Source: Paenibacillus hamazuiensis
GTDB taxonomy: Bacteria > Bacillota > Bacilli > Paenibacillales > NBRC-103111
Direction of reading: 5' to 3'
NCBI RefSeq assembly: GCF_023276405.1
Contig: NZ_JALRMO010000001.1
Coordinates: forward strand, 1,426,001-1,490,000
DNA: 64,000 bases
This document shows, in pieces, positions 1 through 8,191 of this stretch (positions are counted from its first letter, which is position 1; each line of letters begins with the position of its first letter). The translations under genes were made by a program, and so were the position numbers. The notes under the pieces were generated by a model. That model did not search any database. It had not been told where the DNA came from and worked only from the letters and a program-made list of their open reading frames with translations.

Positions 1-237
1 AACAAAGCTTATCAGCTGCTGAAGCAGGAAGGGTTTTTGCAGGTTCACCGCAAGCAAGGGGTCGTCGTTCAACCGGACGGGATGCCGGGGGTAACGGCCG
101 CTTTCCGCGAAAAATTGAAGCGCCAGCTCAGGCCGCTCGCAGCTGAAGCGAAAGTGCGCGGGATGACGGAAGCGGAGTTTGTGGAGATGTGCGCCGCCGT
201 CTACAGGCAGCGCCAAAAGCATGAAGGAGGGGATTGA
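1..237 (+). CDS. GntR-family transcriptional regulator, C-terminal part (truncated by window edge)
   Basis: The reading frame is open from the first base, so the start lies outside the window. The first residues read as the end of a GntR winged helix-turn-helix (an A-Y-x-x-L-x-x-E-G-x-L pattern followed by a basic K-Q-G-V-V-V wing). Only about 50 residues follow, with no room for a large effector domain. This short C-terminal tail is typical of the YtrA subfamily, which usually controls an adjacent membrane or ABC transporter gene. It ends in the TGA that overlaps the ribosome binding region of the next gene, so the two are probably one operon. The family call is firm; the ligand is unknown. 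Confidence 0.8.
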   Translation, partial: NKAYQLLKQEGFLQVHRKQGVVVQPDGMPGVTAAFREKLKRQLRPLAAEAKVRGMTEAEFVEMCAAVYRQRQKHEGGD

Positions 238-239
238 AA

Positions 240-1328
240 ATGACAAACTGGTGGAGTTTGCTCATAATGTGTATGATCGAATTGATCGCGGTCGTGCCGC
301 TGTTGTTGCTGCCGCTTCTCGGGCCCCGCGCGCTGCTGTTTGGTGTTTACGTGCCTGAAAGCGACCGCAATTATCCGGAGGTTCGAGCAATCCGGCGAAA
401 ATTTGCCGTTATTTTTGCTCTACTGGCAGCACTGGGCATAGCGGTGGCTGCATCCGTATACGCCGTAACGGATGGCCGGCCCATTCCCGTACTGGCGGCC
501 GGGCTTATCGTTCAGCATCTCGGAGCGCTTGCCGCTTTCATCATAAGCCGCCGCTCAGCGCTCCGGCTGAAGGCGGACCGAAAATGGAAGGTCCCGGCGG
601 ACGTGCGCAGAGTGGCCGATTTGAGGTTCCGTCAGAAGCAGGCCGTGCTTCGAAATCGCTGGTACGTGCTTCAATTGCTTTTTGTCGCCGCATGTGCCGG
701 AGCCGCCGTATTGCTGTGGGATCGCATTCCCGATCCGCTCATCACGCATTATGGCTTCGACGGCAAGCCGGACCGTTACTCAGCGAAATCGTTCGGCATC
801 GTTTTTAGCCTCAATATCATACAGCTGTTTCTGGTCGGATTGTTTGCGTTCATAAATACTGTTATACGTAAAAGCAAACAGCAGCTGGACCCGAACCGGC
901 CGGAAGTTTCGCTCGAACAGCAGCTGAAGTCCAGGCGGGCATCGTCGATCTTTTCATACATTTTGTCGTTTGTTATCGTTGCTTTTTTCGGCTATGTTCA
1001 GGCGTCGATGCTGTATCAATGGTCGGGCGCGGAAGTCTTTTCGGTCCTATTGCCCTTGATTTTACTGGGAGGCATCCTTGGTTTTATCGTTTACATGAAC
1101 AAGAAAGGTCTTGATGAACCCGCCGGTTTCAACATGCAGGACGATCGACATTGGCGCGGCGGAGTGTTTTATTACAACGTCGACGACCCGGCATTGTTCG
1201 TAGCAAAGAGATACGGCGTCGGTTGGACGCTTAATTTCGCCAGGCCGGGAAGTTGGTTTGTTTTGGCGGCAACTCTTCTGCTGCCGTTAGCGATTATTTC
1301 GATCGTAATTTTGCTGAGCCGATCTTGA
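240..1328 (+). CDS. DUF1648/DUF5808-type integral membrane protein
   Basis: This is a membrane protein of about 362 residues with several hydrophobic segments, at the N-terminus and at roughly residues 60-110, 145-165, 190-215, 240-300 and the C-terminal end. Around residues 165-190 the pattern I-P-D-P-L-I-T-H-Y-G-F-D-G-K-P-D-R-Y is the DUF1648 signature. The C-terminal F-Y-Y-N-V-D-D-P stretch followed by G-W-T-L-N-F resembles DUF5808. The ATG at 240 is preferred over the TTG at 234 because the GGAGGGGA ribosome binding site at about 226-233 would sit too close to the TTG. Proteins of this kind are often paired with small GntR regulators in Firmicutes, as here, and are related to SdpI-like immunity or stress membrane proteins. 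The precise role is unknown. Confidence 0.7.
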   Translation: MTNWWSLLIMCMIELIAVVPLLLLPLLGPRALLFGVYVPESDRNYPEVRAIRRKFAVIFALLAALGIAVAASVYAVTDGRPIPVLAAGLIVQHLGALAAFIISRRSALRLKADRKWKVPADVRRVADLRFRQKQAVLRNRWYVLQLLFVAACAGAAVLLWDRIPDPLITHYGFDGKPDRYSAKSFGIVFSLNIIQLFLVGLFAFINTVIRKSKQQLDPNRPEVSLEQQLKSRRASSIFSYILSFVIVAFFGYVQASMLYQWSGAEVFSVLLPLILLGGILGFIVYMNKKGLDEPAGFNMQDDRHWRGGVFYYNVDDPALFVAKRYGVGWTLNFARPGSWFVLAATLLLPLAIISIVILLSRS

Positions 1329-1378
1329 TACTAATGTCCGCTGCGGAATTAGCGAACCGTTATATTATTAATGATAAA

Positions 1379-1405
1379 CCCTCCGGATAACCAGGAGGGC
1401 TTTTT
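1379..1405 (+). terminator. Rho-independent terminator
   Basis: A six-base stem CCCTCC/GGAGGG (1379-1384 with 1394-1399) is followed by CTTTTT. It lies 50 bases past the membrane protein gene. It also abuts the end of the decayed MFS frame on the other strand. Confidence 0.75.
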
Positions 1406-1760
1406 ATATGTTGCTTATACGGTTTCGATTACCCGGTCCGGTCATCCTGCTTTTGTTCCAGATGACGATCACGAGAGCGGCAATGCTGAGTCAAGCACAG
1501 CAAGTGTACATCAGGGAATAGGAGAACCGTTCCGCGAGCGGCCCCATCATCAATCCGCCAAGCGAAAAGCCGAGATCATAAGAGGAAATGAATAACCCCA
1601 GCAATATATGACGGGACTTTTCCGACAAAACGAATGTGAGATAGGTGAGCAGCGTCGGATAAATCAAGGCGACGGCAACACCGTTGCAAATGGCCGACAA
1701 GTACAAGAGCGGCCCCGCCGTTTGCAGCATGCCCAATAATAATGCCCCTGCAAGTAGATT
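1404..1760 (-). pseudogene. Remnant of an MFS transporter (CntE-like), C-terminal part with an internal stop
   Basis: Read on the minus strand, this frame resembles the last quarter of the MFS protein at 6174-7379: C-N-G-V-A-V-A-L-I-Y-P-T-L-L-T-Y here against C-N-G-I-A-L-S-M-L-Y-P-T-L-L-T-H there, then G-L-F-I-S-S-Y-D-L-G-F-S against G-L-F-I-A-A-A-D-F-G-T-S. A TGA at 1491-1493 interrupts the frame. Reading through it gives another 28 codons, including a hydrophobic helix and a K-S-R-M basic tail that also match the end of the intact protein, before a TAA at 1404-1406. Upstream of about 1760 the similarity stops. The gene is therefore truncated at its 5' end and carries a nonsense codon. It points away from the Fur-box operon that follows. 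Confidence 0.75.
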
Positions 1761-1829
1761 CGAATAAAACCCGCGGATAACGGACGCGCAGTCCTCATTT
1801 TTGCAAATTCCCTTCCTGTGGCGACTATC

Positions 1830-1858
1830 TTGACACATGGAAATATATCCTGTAACAT
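1830..1858 (+). promoter_or_regulatory. Sigma-A-type promoter of the cnt-like operon
   Basis: TTGACA at 1830-1835 is a perfect -35 box. A 17-base spacer separates it from TAACAT at 1853-1858, a weaker -10 box. The Fur box at 1870-1884 begins 11 bases further on, so it would cover the transcription start region. Confidence 0.65.
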
Positions 1859-1869
1859 TCAATCGATAG

Positions 1870-1884
1870 TGATAATCATTATCA
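1870..1884 (+). promoter_or_regulatory. Fur box (perfect 7-1-7)
   Basis: TGATAATCATTATCA is an exact inverted repeat matching the Bacillus Fur consensus TGATAATNATTATCA. Bacillus Zur prefers TCGTAATNATTACGA, so Fur is the better call. The box lies between the promoter and the start codon at 1916. Confidence 0.85.
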
Positions 1885-1915
1885 TCAATATAGACCGAGA
1901 GGGGAAAACATTCAA

Positions 1916-3535
1916 ATGTTTGTTTCAAAGGGCAAGTCGCTGCTTATTATGGCGCTTATCATAGCAACCGCACTTGCAGGCTGCTCCAAAGATAATGCCG
2001 CACAAGGCACCGCAGCGGGATCGGTGCAAACGGATAAAACGATCACGGTATCGTGGCCAAGAGATATAGGTACGATGAACCCTCATGTTTACAACCCTTC
2101 GCAATTAATCGCACAATCGATGATATATGAACCGCTCGTCAGCTATAAAGAGGGAGGCAAGCTTGAGCCTCATCTGGCGGAATCGTGGGATATATCGAAA
2201 GACGGGAAAGAATACACTTTCAAGCTCCGCAAAAATGTCAAGTTTTCCGATGGAACGGACTTTAATGCCGCAGTTGTGAAAAAGAACTTCGATGCAATCA
2301 TGAAAAATATTAAAAATCATTCCTGGCTCGGTTTTCTTAATGTGCTCGATAAGACAGAGGCTGTAGATGAGCATACGTTCAAAATGACGCTGAAGCAGCC
2401 CTATTACCCGACCGTTCAGGAGCTGTCGGTCGTCCGTCCGGTGCGGTTTCTCGGCGAAGCCGGGTTTCCGGATGACGGAGATACCTCCAAGGTCGTGAAG
2501 AAGCCGGTCGGCACCGGACCGTGGATGCTGTCGGAATATAAGAAAGACGAATATGCGGAATTTATTCCTAACCCGAACTACTGGGGAGATAAGCCGAAAA
2601 TCAATAAATTGGTCATCAAAGTTATTCCGGACGGCGAAACGCGCGTCCTTGCTTTTGAGAAAAAAGAGCTTGATCTGATCTACGGAGAAGGCGTTATCAG
2701 CATGGATGCGTTTAAGCAGCTGAAAGCATCCGGCAAATACGACACAAGTCTTTCCGAACCCATTGCAACCAGAGAAGTATTAATGAATACCTCCAAAGAT
2801 ATACTTTCGGATTTGCGGGTGCGTCTCGCCTTGCATCACGGTTTTAACAAGCAAGCGATGGTGGACGGGATTACGTCAGGCCTGGAGGAGAAAGCGGATA
2901 ACATCTTATCCAAAAACTTGCCGTACACGAATATTGACGTAAAGCCGCTTGAATACAATGTAGACAAAGCAAAAGCTTACTTGGAAGAAGCGGGTTGGAA
3001 GCTTCCTGCCGGCAAGACCGTTCGCGAGAAAGACGGAAAGCCGCTGGAGCTGGAGCTGCTGTACGAAAAATCCGATCAGGTTCAAAAACCGATGGCGGAA
3101 ACGCTGCAAGCCGAATGGGGAGCTATCGGCGTCAAGCTGAACATCAAAAGCCTGGAAATTACCGAACATGTGAAACGTTTGCGGGCGGCGGATTTTGATT
3201 TGTATTTCTGGAGCAACTACGGGGCACCGTACGATCCGCACTCTTTCATCAATATCGCAGCGACGAATAGCTACGGGATCTCGGAGTCGCTCGCGAACCT
3301 GCCTATGAAAAAAGAGCTGGATCAGCAAATAAACGAAGCCTTCCTCACGACCGACGAGAGCAAGCGCCAACAGCTGTACAGTTCCATTTTAAAGACGCTG
3401 CAGGAACAGGCAACATTTTTGCCGATCTCGTACCTTAAGAAAACGGCTGTTTATCAAAAAGATGTAAAGGGCTTTGTATTCCCGTCCAATCGGGATGACA
3501 ACCCGTTCCTCGGACTCGATAAGGCGAATAAGTAA
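1916..3535 (+). CDS. cntA: Substrate-binding lipoprotein of a nickel/opine-metallophore ABC transporter (CntA-like)
   Basis: A 539-residue extracytoplasmic binding protein of the SBP_bac_5 (dipeptide/nickel/opine) family. The N-terminus has a lipoprotein signal ending L-A-G-C, with the modified cysteine at residue 23. Family hallmarks include E-P-L-V-S-Y near residue 75, L-A-E-S-W-D-I-S-K-D-G-K-E-Y-T-F-K-L-R near 100 and a P-V-G-T-G-P-W segment near 195. The start ATG sits 10-15 bases after AGAGGGG. It is the first gene behind a promoter with a Fur box and is followed by two permeases, two ATPases and a CntE-like exporter. This composition is that of staphylopine-type metal uptake systems, which bind a metal-loaded opine outside the membrane. 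Plain NikA or dipeptide binding remains possible, because ligand residues could not be checked. Confidence 0.7.
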   Translation: MFVSKGKSLLIMALIIATALAGCSKDNAAQGTAAGSVQTDKTITVSWPRDIGTMNPHVYNPSQLIAQSMIYEPLVSYKEGGKLEPHLAESWDISKDGKEYTFKLRKNVKFSDGTDFNAAVVKKNFDAIMKNIKNHSWLGFLNVLDKTEAVDEHTFKMTLKQPYYPTVQELSVVRPVRFLGEAGFPDDGDTSKVVKKPVGTGPWMLSEYKKDEYAEFIPNPNYWGDKPKINKLVIKVIPDGETRVLAFEKKELDLIYGEGVISMDAFKQLKASGKYDTSLSEPIATREVLMNTSKDILSDLRVRLALHHGFNKQAMVDGITSGLEEKADNILSKNLPYTNIDVKPLEYNVDKAKAYLEEAGWKLPAGKTVREKDGKPLELELLYEKSDQVQKPMAETLQAEWGAIGVKLNIKSLEITEHVKRLRAADFDLYFWSNYGAPYDPHSFINIAATNSYGISESLANLPMKKELDQQINEAFLTTDESKRQQLYSSILKTLQEQATFLPISYLKKTAVYQKDVKGFVFPSNRDDNPFLGLDKANK

Positions 3536-3554
3536 ACGGCAGGGAGGTTATGAG

Positions 3555-4499
3555 TTGCTAAGCTATATCGGGAAACGGATCCTTGCCATCATTCCCATTT
3601 TTCTTTTTGCCGCCTTTCTTTCATTCGCAATGATTCACCTTTCGCCTGTCGATCCGGCGGAAGTATATCTTACGGCTGCCCACATTCATCCGACGGAAGA
3701 GCTGCTTGCCGAGGTCAGGCATGAATTCGGTCTGGACCGCCCGCTGTTTGTTCAATATGTGAACTCGCTTATAAAAATAAGCCGACTTGATTTCGGCACG
3801 TCTTATATTACGAAGGAGCCGGTTTGGCGGGAGGTTGCGCAGCGGATGCCGGCAACACTCCAGCTTGCCTTCAGCAGCATTATATTGGCTGTGCTGATCA
3901 GCGTGCCGATCGGCTTTTTATCGGCGGTTTATAAAAACGGCATCATCGACCATGTTACCCGGCTGCTTGCTTTCATCGGCGCTTCCATCCCGCAGTTTTG
4001 GCTCGGGTACTTATTGGTTTATTTCTTGTCCGTCAAGCTGGATTTGTTGCCGGTTCAGGGAAGAGGGACATGGGCGCATCTGGTGCTGCCTTCGTTTACG
4101 CTGGCACTCGGGCTGATTGCAATCTACAGCCGTCTGCTGCGTACCAGCGTGCTGGAGCAGATGCAGGAGCCGTATGTGCTGTACGCCAGAGCCAGAGGCA
4201 TCAAAGAGAAGGTCATCATGGGAAAACATGTGCTGAAAATCGCGATATCGCCGATGATTACCGGCCTGGGCATGAACCTGGGAAAGCTGCTTTCCGGCAC
4301 GATTATTGTCGAGGTTGTCTTTTCTTGGCCAGGCTTTGGCCGTTATTTTGTCGACTCGATTTTAAACAGGGATATCCCGGTCATTCAATGTTATGTGCTT
4401 CTTGCAGCTTGTCTGTTTATCGTGTGCAACCTGATCGTGGATCTTCTCCAGATGGCAATGGACCCGCGAATTTCACGCAAAGGAAGAACCGGATTATGA
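3555..4499 (+). CDS. cntB: ABC transporter permease (CntB/NikB-like)
   Basis: A membrane-spanning subunit of about 314 residues from the DppB/NikB/CntB permease group. The TTG at 3555 is chosen because GGGAGG lies seven bases upstream; an upstream in-frame ATG would run deep into cntA. Visible features are the first helix at residues 7-28, the periplasmic N-terminal segment with H-L-S-P-V-D-P, the inner-membrane helices, and the conserved cytoplasmic EAA-type loop around A-R-A-R-G-I-K-E-K-V-I-M-G-K-H. The typical V-E-V-V-F-S-W-P-G-F-G motif follows. Its stop overlaps the next start as ATGA. It should form the translocation pore with the following permease. Confidence 0.75.
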   Translation: MLSYIGKRILAIIPIFLFAAFLSFAMIHLSPVDPAEVYLTAAHIHPTEELLAEVRHEFGLDRPLFVQYVNSLIKISRLDFGTSYITKEPVWREVAQRMPATLQLAFSSIILAVLISVPIGFLSAVYKNGIIDHVTRLLAFIGASIPQFWLGYLLVYFLSVKLDLLPVQGRGTWAHLVLPSFTLALGLIAIYSRLLRTSVLEQMQEPYVLYARARGIKEKVIMGKHVLKIAISPMITGLGMNLGKLLSGTIIVEVVFSWPGFGRYFVDSILNRDIPVIQCYVLLAACLFIVCNLIVDLLQMAMDPRISRKGRTGL

Positions 4500-5338
4500 T
4501 CGCCAGTATACTAACCGGCCTCAGAAGCCGGAAGACGGCTCAGGCATGCATAGTTTTTTTGCTTGTTCTCTTTATTCTTACCATCCTGGCTCCCTGGATT
4601 TCTCCGCATGATCCGATTCAGGTCAATTTGACGTTAAAGCTGCAGCCGCCTTCATTGGACTATCCGCTGGGCACCGATCATTTGGGACGCTGCATTTTAT
4701 CCCGTCTTTTGCATGGCGCCCGGATTTCATTAGGTTTCGCGTCTCTGATCTTCATCTCCTCTTTGGGGATCGGCCTGTTCGTCGGAGCCATTGCCGGCTA
4801 TAAAGGCGGGCCGGTCGATTATGTTCTGATGCGGCTCTGCGAAGGGGTGATGGCGTTTCCGAATCTTGTGCTCATTCTGGGATTGGTCGGGATCTTCGGA
4901 CCGGGAATGCCGCAGGTCGTTTTGGCGATGATGCTCGTACAATGGGTATATTACGCCCGGATGTTCCGGGGCATGGTTCTCAGCTTAAAGGAGCAAAATT
5001 TCGTCATCGCCGCCCAAATAAGCGGATCCTCGCAGTGGAAAATTATTAGGCGGCACATCATTCCCAATGTGCTCCCCCCAATCGTCGTTATGGGAACTCT
5101 GGAAATGGGCTGGGCGATTATGGATATTTCCGCGCTCTCCTTTCTTGGACTTGGCATTCAGCCGCCTGCGCCGGAATGGGGGGCGATGATTCACGAAGGA
5201 AAATCGTTCATACGCAGCAATCCGGAATTAATGTTATACCCGGGAATCATGATTCTTCTCGTCGTCGTTTCGTTCAATTTGCTGGGTGAAGCTTTGTCGG
5301 AACGGTTTGGCGTCAAGCGACTTTTGGAAAAGGAATGA
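4496..5338 (+). CDS. cntC: ABC transporter permease (CntC/NikC-like)
   Basis: A 280-residue partner permease of the DppC/NikC/CntC group. The N-terminal helix is followed by the family's S-P-H-D-P-I-Q-V-N-L and Y-P-L-G-T-D-H-L-G-R motifs near residues 37-70. The EAA loop is seen at about 170-195 (I-S-G-S-S-Q-W-K-I-I-R-R-H-I-I-P-N) and the L-S-F-L-G-L-G-I-Q-P-P-A-P-E-W-G motif near 220. ATG overlaps the previous stop by four bases, so the pair is translationally coupled. It completes the transmembrane channel of the Fur-box operon. Confidence 0.75.
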   Translation: MIASILTGLRSRKTAQACIVFLLVLFILTILAPWISPHDPIQVNLTLKLQPPSLDYPLGTDHLGRCILSRLLHGARISLGFASLIFISSLGIGLFVGAIAGYKGGPVDYVLMRLCEGVMAFPNLVLILGLVGIFGPGMPQVVLAMMLVQWVYYARMFRGMVLSLKEQNFVIAAQISGSSQWKIIRRHIIPNVLPPIVVMGTLEMGWAIMDISALSFLGLGIQPPAPEWGAMIHEGKSFIRSNPELMLYPGIMILLVVVSFNLLGEALSERFGVKRLLEKE

Positions 5339-6177
5339 GAGCATTGAGTGATAAACAAGGCCATGTATTGCAGGTAAGCTGCCTTCACGTAAAGGTTAAA
5401 ACGGCGCATGGACATCTTTCCCTTGTCAAGGGTGTTGAGTTCGCTCTGAAGCCTGGCCGTGTGCTCGGTTTTGTCGGAGAAAGCGGAAGCGGCAAATCGG
5501 TCACCAGCTTGTCCATTTTGCAGCTGCTTGATCGGAAATCAACCGTTGTGGAAGGCAGTATCCAGTTAAACGGCCGTGAGCTGAACGGGCTTCATGCCGA
5601 AGAGATGAGGCGCATACGCGGGAAAGAGATCGCTCTTATTATGCAAAATCCAATGAATGCCTTCTCTCCTGTGTTTACAATAGGCGATCAGTTTGTGGAA
5701 ACGATCCGCACGCATACCGGATTCGGCAAAAAGCAGGCGGCCGAATTGGCGGCTGACGCTTTGCATGATGTGAATTTGCCGGATCCGGCCGCATTGATGA
5801 GGCGATACCCGTTTGAGCTGAGCGGAGGAATGCTGCAGCGGGTGATGATCGCCAATGCGATGTGCCTGCAGCCGTCGGTGCTCATCGCCGATGAGCCGAC
5901 GACAGCGCTTGATGCGGCCAACCAACTGCAGGTGCTTCGCCAGCTTGAGCGCATTCGCTCGGATTACGGCACGGCGATTCTTTTGATATCCCACGATTTG
6001 GGGGTCATATCGGAAATGGCGGACGAGGTGGCCGTTATGCAGCAGGGACGGATCGTAGAGAAAGCGGACGTCTTCGAGCTGTTCGATCACCCGCAGCATG
6101 CGTATACGAAAATGCTGCTCGATGCCAGACTGACGCTGCCGATTCATCAGCCGGCCGAGGAGCTTGTATTGTCATGA
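5335..6177 (+). CDS. cntD: ABC transporter ATP-binding protein (CntD-like)
   Basis: A 280-residue ATPase of the Opp/Dpp/Nik family. Walker A is G-E-S-G-S-G-K-S at about residue 46. The Q-loop is M-Q-N-P, the signature is L-S-G-G-M near residue 160, Walker B is L-I-A-D-E-P and the switch histidine lies in L-L-I-S-H-D. The LSGGM variant is shared with the equivalent gene of the second importer at 51993. The start overlaps the permease stop (ATGA) with AAAAGGA just upstream. It powers uptake together with the second ATPase of the operon, from which it is separated by the exporter gene. Confidence 0.75.
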   Translation: MRALSDKQGHVLQVSCLHVKVKTAHGHLSLVKGVEFALKPGRVLGFVGESGSGKSVTSLSILQLLDRKSTVVEGSIQLNGRELNGLHAEEMRRIRGKEIALIMQNPMNAFSPVFTIGDQFVETIRTHTGFGKKQAAELAADALHDVNLPDPAALMRRYPFELSGGMLQRVMIANAMCLQPSVLIADEPTTALDAANQLQVLRQLERIRSDYGTAILLISHDLGVISEMADEVAVMQQGRIVEKADVFELFDHPQHAYTKMLLDARLTLPIHQPAEELVLS

Positions 6178-7379
6178 ATGCCGTGCAGCCGCAGGTTATT
6201 GTTCCGCAGGAGCGTCCGTTTGGTTCGAAGGCGATCCGGATTTACCTTGTATCGATATTATTTTACACCACGAGCCATGTCCTTTTGATTTTGCTTCCTC
6301 TGGAATCGCATGCGCTTGGGGCGAGCCCCGCCCAGATCGGTCTGATTATGGGCGCATATATGTTTACTTCCATGTTCTTAAGGCCTACAGCCGGTAAAAT
6401 GGTCGACAAGCTTGGCACGAAACGAATATTTGCCGCAGCGCTTGTGATGAATGTGGTCGTCATCTCCATGTATCTCATCCATGAGCTTTGGGTGTTCGCT
6501 CTGCTCCGCATGCTGCAGGGGGTCATTCTTTCCTTTTTTTCCATGGTCTCGCATCTCATGATCATCCGGGTATTACCGGATAAAACGCGTGGGCAAGGAC
6601 TGTCGCTTTTTTCTCTATCATCGATGCTACCCTATACGTACGGTCCTTTTCTCGTACTTTATTTTGCGGATAAAGTGCCTATATCCTATATCTTTTTGGC
6701 CTTGATCGCGCTAAGTTTGACGACACTTTTCGTCGGCATGACCCTCCGGTTACCGGATCTTCAAAAGCATGGGCAGTCACAAGCGGCAAATCCATACAGC
6801 AGCGAGCCTTACAGAGGATGGAAAGAGCGGAACCTGCTGCTTCCATCGGTCATTATGCTTATGGCTTCGGCCATGATCGGTACGATAGCGGCCTTTCTTC
6901 CGCTTTATCTGGAGAAGCGCGGATTGCCTTTTGCCGGAACGTATTTTTTGACTGAAACGGCGGTACTTATCGTACTGCGCTTCTTCGGCCGAAAAATGAT
7001 TCCGACAGGCGGCCGTTTTCCGGTTCTTATCGTCGCCGTCCTTATTTTTCTTATGACGACTGCCGCAGGTTTGGTTCGGATAGCTGAATCCCTGCCCTTA
7101 TTACTGCTTGCAGCGGTTTGCAACGGGATTGCTTTGTCGATGCTGTATCCGACTCTGCTGACGCATGTTTCGTTTATCGTGCCGGAACGGTTCAGAGGCA
7201 GAGGGATAGGGCTGTTCATCGCCGCCGCCGACTTCGGAACATCGGTAGGCACTCTGGGGTTAAGTCTGGTTGCAAACTCGTATTCTTACGAGGTCATGTT
7301 TTCCGGCTGTATGGTCATCGGGGCGGCAGCTTTTCTGCTTATTCTGATGCAGGCAAAAAAGGAGGGGGTGACGAAGTGA
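6174..7379 (+). CDS. cntE: Major facilitator exporter (staphylopine exporter CntE-like)
   Basis: A 401-residue protein with about twelve hydrophobic helices. The loop between helices 2 and 3 reads I-M-G-A-Y-M-F-T-S-M-F-L-R-P-T-A-G-K-M-V-D-K-L-G, the MFS motif A region, with M-G-A-Y-M-F-T resembling staphylopine exporters. Staphylopine-type systems use CntE to secrete the apo-metallophore that CntA-F re-import. Here it sits between the two ATPase genes, coupled on both sides by ATGA and GTGA overlaps, so export and import would be made together. No metallophore biosynthetic genes (cntK, cntL, cntM) are seen next to it in the window. A decayed relative lies at 1404-1760. A general drug exporter cannot be excluded. 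Confidence 0.65.
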   Translation: MNAVQPQVIVPQERPFGSKAIRIYLVSILFYTTSHVLLILLPLESHALGASPAQIGLIMGAYMFTSMFLRPTAGKMVDKLGTKRIFAAALVMNVVVISMYLIHELWVFALLRMLQGVILSFFSMVSHLMIIRVLPDKTRGQGLSLFSLSSMLPYTYGPFLVLYFADKVPISYIFLALIALSLTTLFVGMTLRLPDLQKHGQSQAANPYSSEPYRGWKERNLLLPSVIMLMASAMIGTIAAFLPLYLEKRGLPFAGTYFLTETAVLIVLRFFGRKMIPTGGRFPVLIVAVLIFLMTTAAGLVRIAESLPLLLLAAVCNGIALSMLYPTLLTHVSFIVPERFRGRGIGLFIAAADFGTSVGTLGLSLVANSYSYEVMFSGCMVIGAAAFLLILMQAKKEGVTK

Positions 7380-8182
7380 GCTTGCTGCAGGTGGTTGACA
7401 TTACTCATGCTTATGCGCCTTCCCGTTTGTTCCGGCGGATGCAGCGGCAAACGGCGGTGCTTTCCGGCGTTTCCCTCTCGATTGAACCGGGACAATGTCT
7501 GGGGCTGCTCGGCACGAGCGGAGCGGGCAAAAGCACGCTGGGCAAAGTGATCCTCGGATTGGAAAAGCCGCAGAAAGGACAGGTCCTGTTTCAAGGAATC
7601 GATCTTTACCATGCGGACACCGCCGTCCGCAAACGGCTTCGCCGCGATCTTCAAGTCGTATTTCAAGATTGCTATTCCTCTGTAAACCCTCGCATGACGG
7701 TGGAACAAATTATCGCGGAGCCGCTGCAAAACTATGAGATCTTATCCACGCAGGAGCTGAAACGAACGATTGGGGAACTGCTCGAAAGAGTCGGGCTAAA
7801 TCCGGATCATTCGAGGAATTATCCCCATCAATTCAGCGGCGGACAGCTGCAAAGGATCAATATTGCGAGAGCGATTGCACTTAAACCGAAGCTGATTGTT
7901 TTGGATGAGGCGGTCAGCAGTTTGGATATGGTGACGCAGGCGCATATATTGAGCTTATTAAAGGAATTAAAGTCGAGCTTCGGCCTTTCTTATCTTTTTA
8001 TTACTCATGACATTAAAGCGGCTTACTCCATTTCCGATTCACTGGCTTTTATGGAAAAAGGCGAAATCGTTGAACGGATGGACGATAAATCGCAGCTTTT
8101 ATCGTCGAATCACACGGCTGTGAAAAGTTTGGTGGGATCCGTTCTTTCCGAGCATCCGCGAAATCGTACCATCAAAGCTTGA
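7376..8182 (+). CDS. cntF: ABC transporter ATP-binding protein (CntF-like)
   Basis: A 268-residue ATPase of the OppF/DppF/NikE group. Walker A is G-T-S-G-A-G-K-S near residue 50, the Q-loop is V-F-Q-D-C-Y-S-S-V-N-P, the signature is F-S-G-G-Q-L-Q-R near 145 and the switch histidine lies in F-I-T-H-D. Walker B reads L-I-V-L-D-E-A, with the usual proline replaced by alanine. The GTG at 7376 is chosen because GGAGGGGGTGA lies directly upstream and it overlaps the exporter stop. It is the last gene of the six-gene operon. The next gene converges on it after nine bases and no terminator is visible between them. Confidence 0.7.
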   Translation: MSLLQVVDITHAYAPSRLFRRMQRQTAVLSGVSLSIEPGQCLGLLGTSGAGKSTLGKVILGLEKPQKGQVLFQGIDLYHADTAVRKRLRRDLQVVFQDCYSSVNPRMTVEQIIAEPLQNYEILSTQELKRTIGELLERVGLNPDHSRNYPHQFSGGQLQRINIARAIALKPKLIVLDEAVSSLDMVTQAHILSLLKELKSSFGLSYLFITHDIKAAYSISDSLAFMEKGEIVERMDDKSQLLSSNHTAVKSLVGSVLSEHPRNRTIKA

Positions 8183-8191
8183 TGACGGCAG

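Noticed and set aside
1870-1884. Zur or MntR operator instead of a Fur box
   Set aside because: The outer bases TGA/TCA fit Fur better than the TCG/CGA ends of Bacillus Zur boxes, and MntR sites differ in sequence. Dual control cannot be excluded without binding data.
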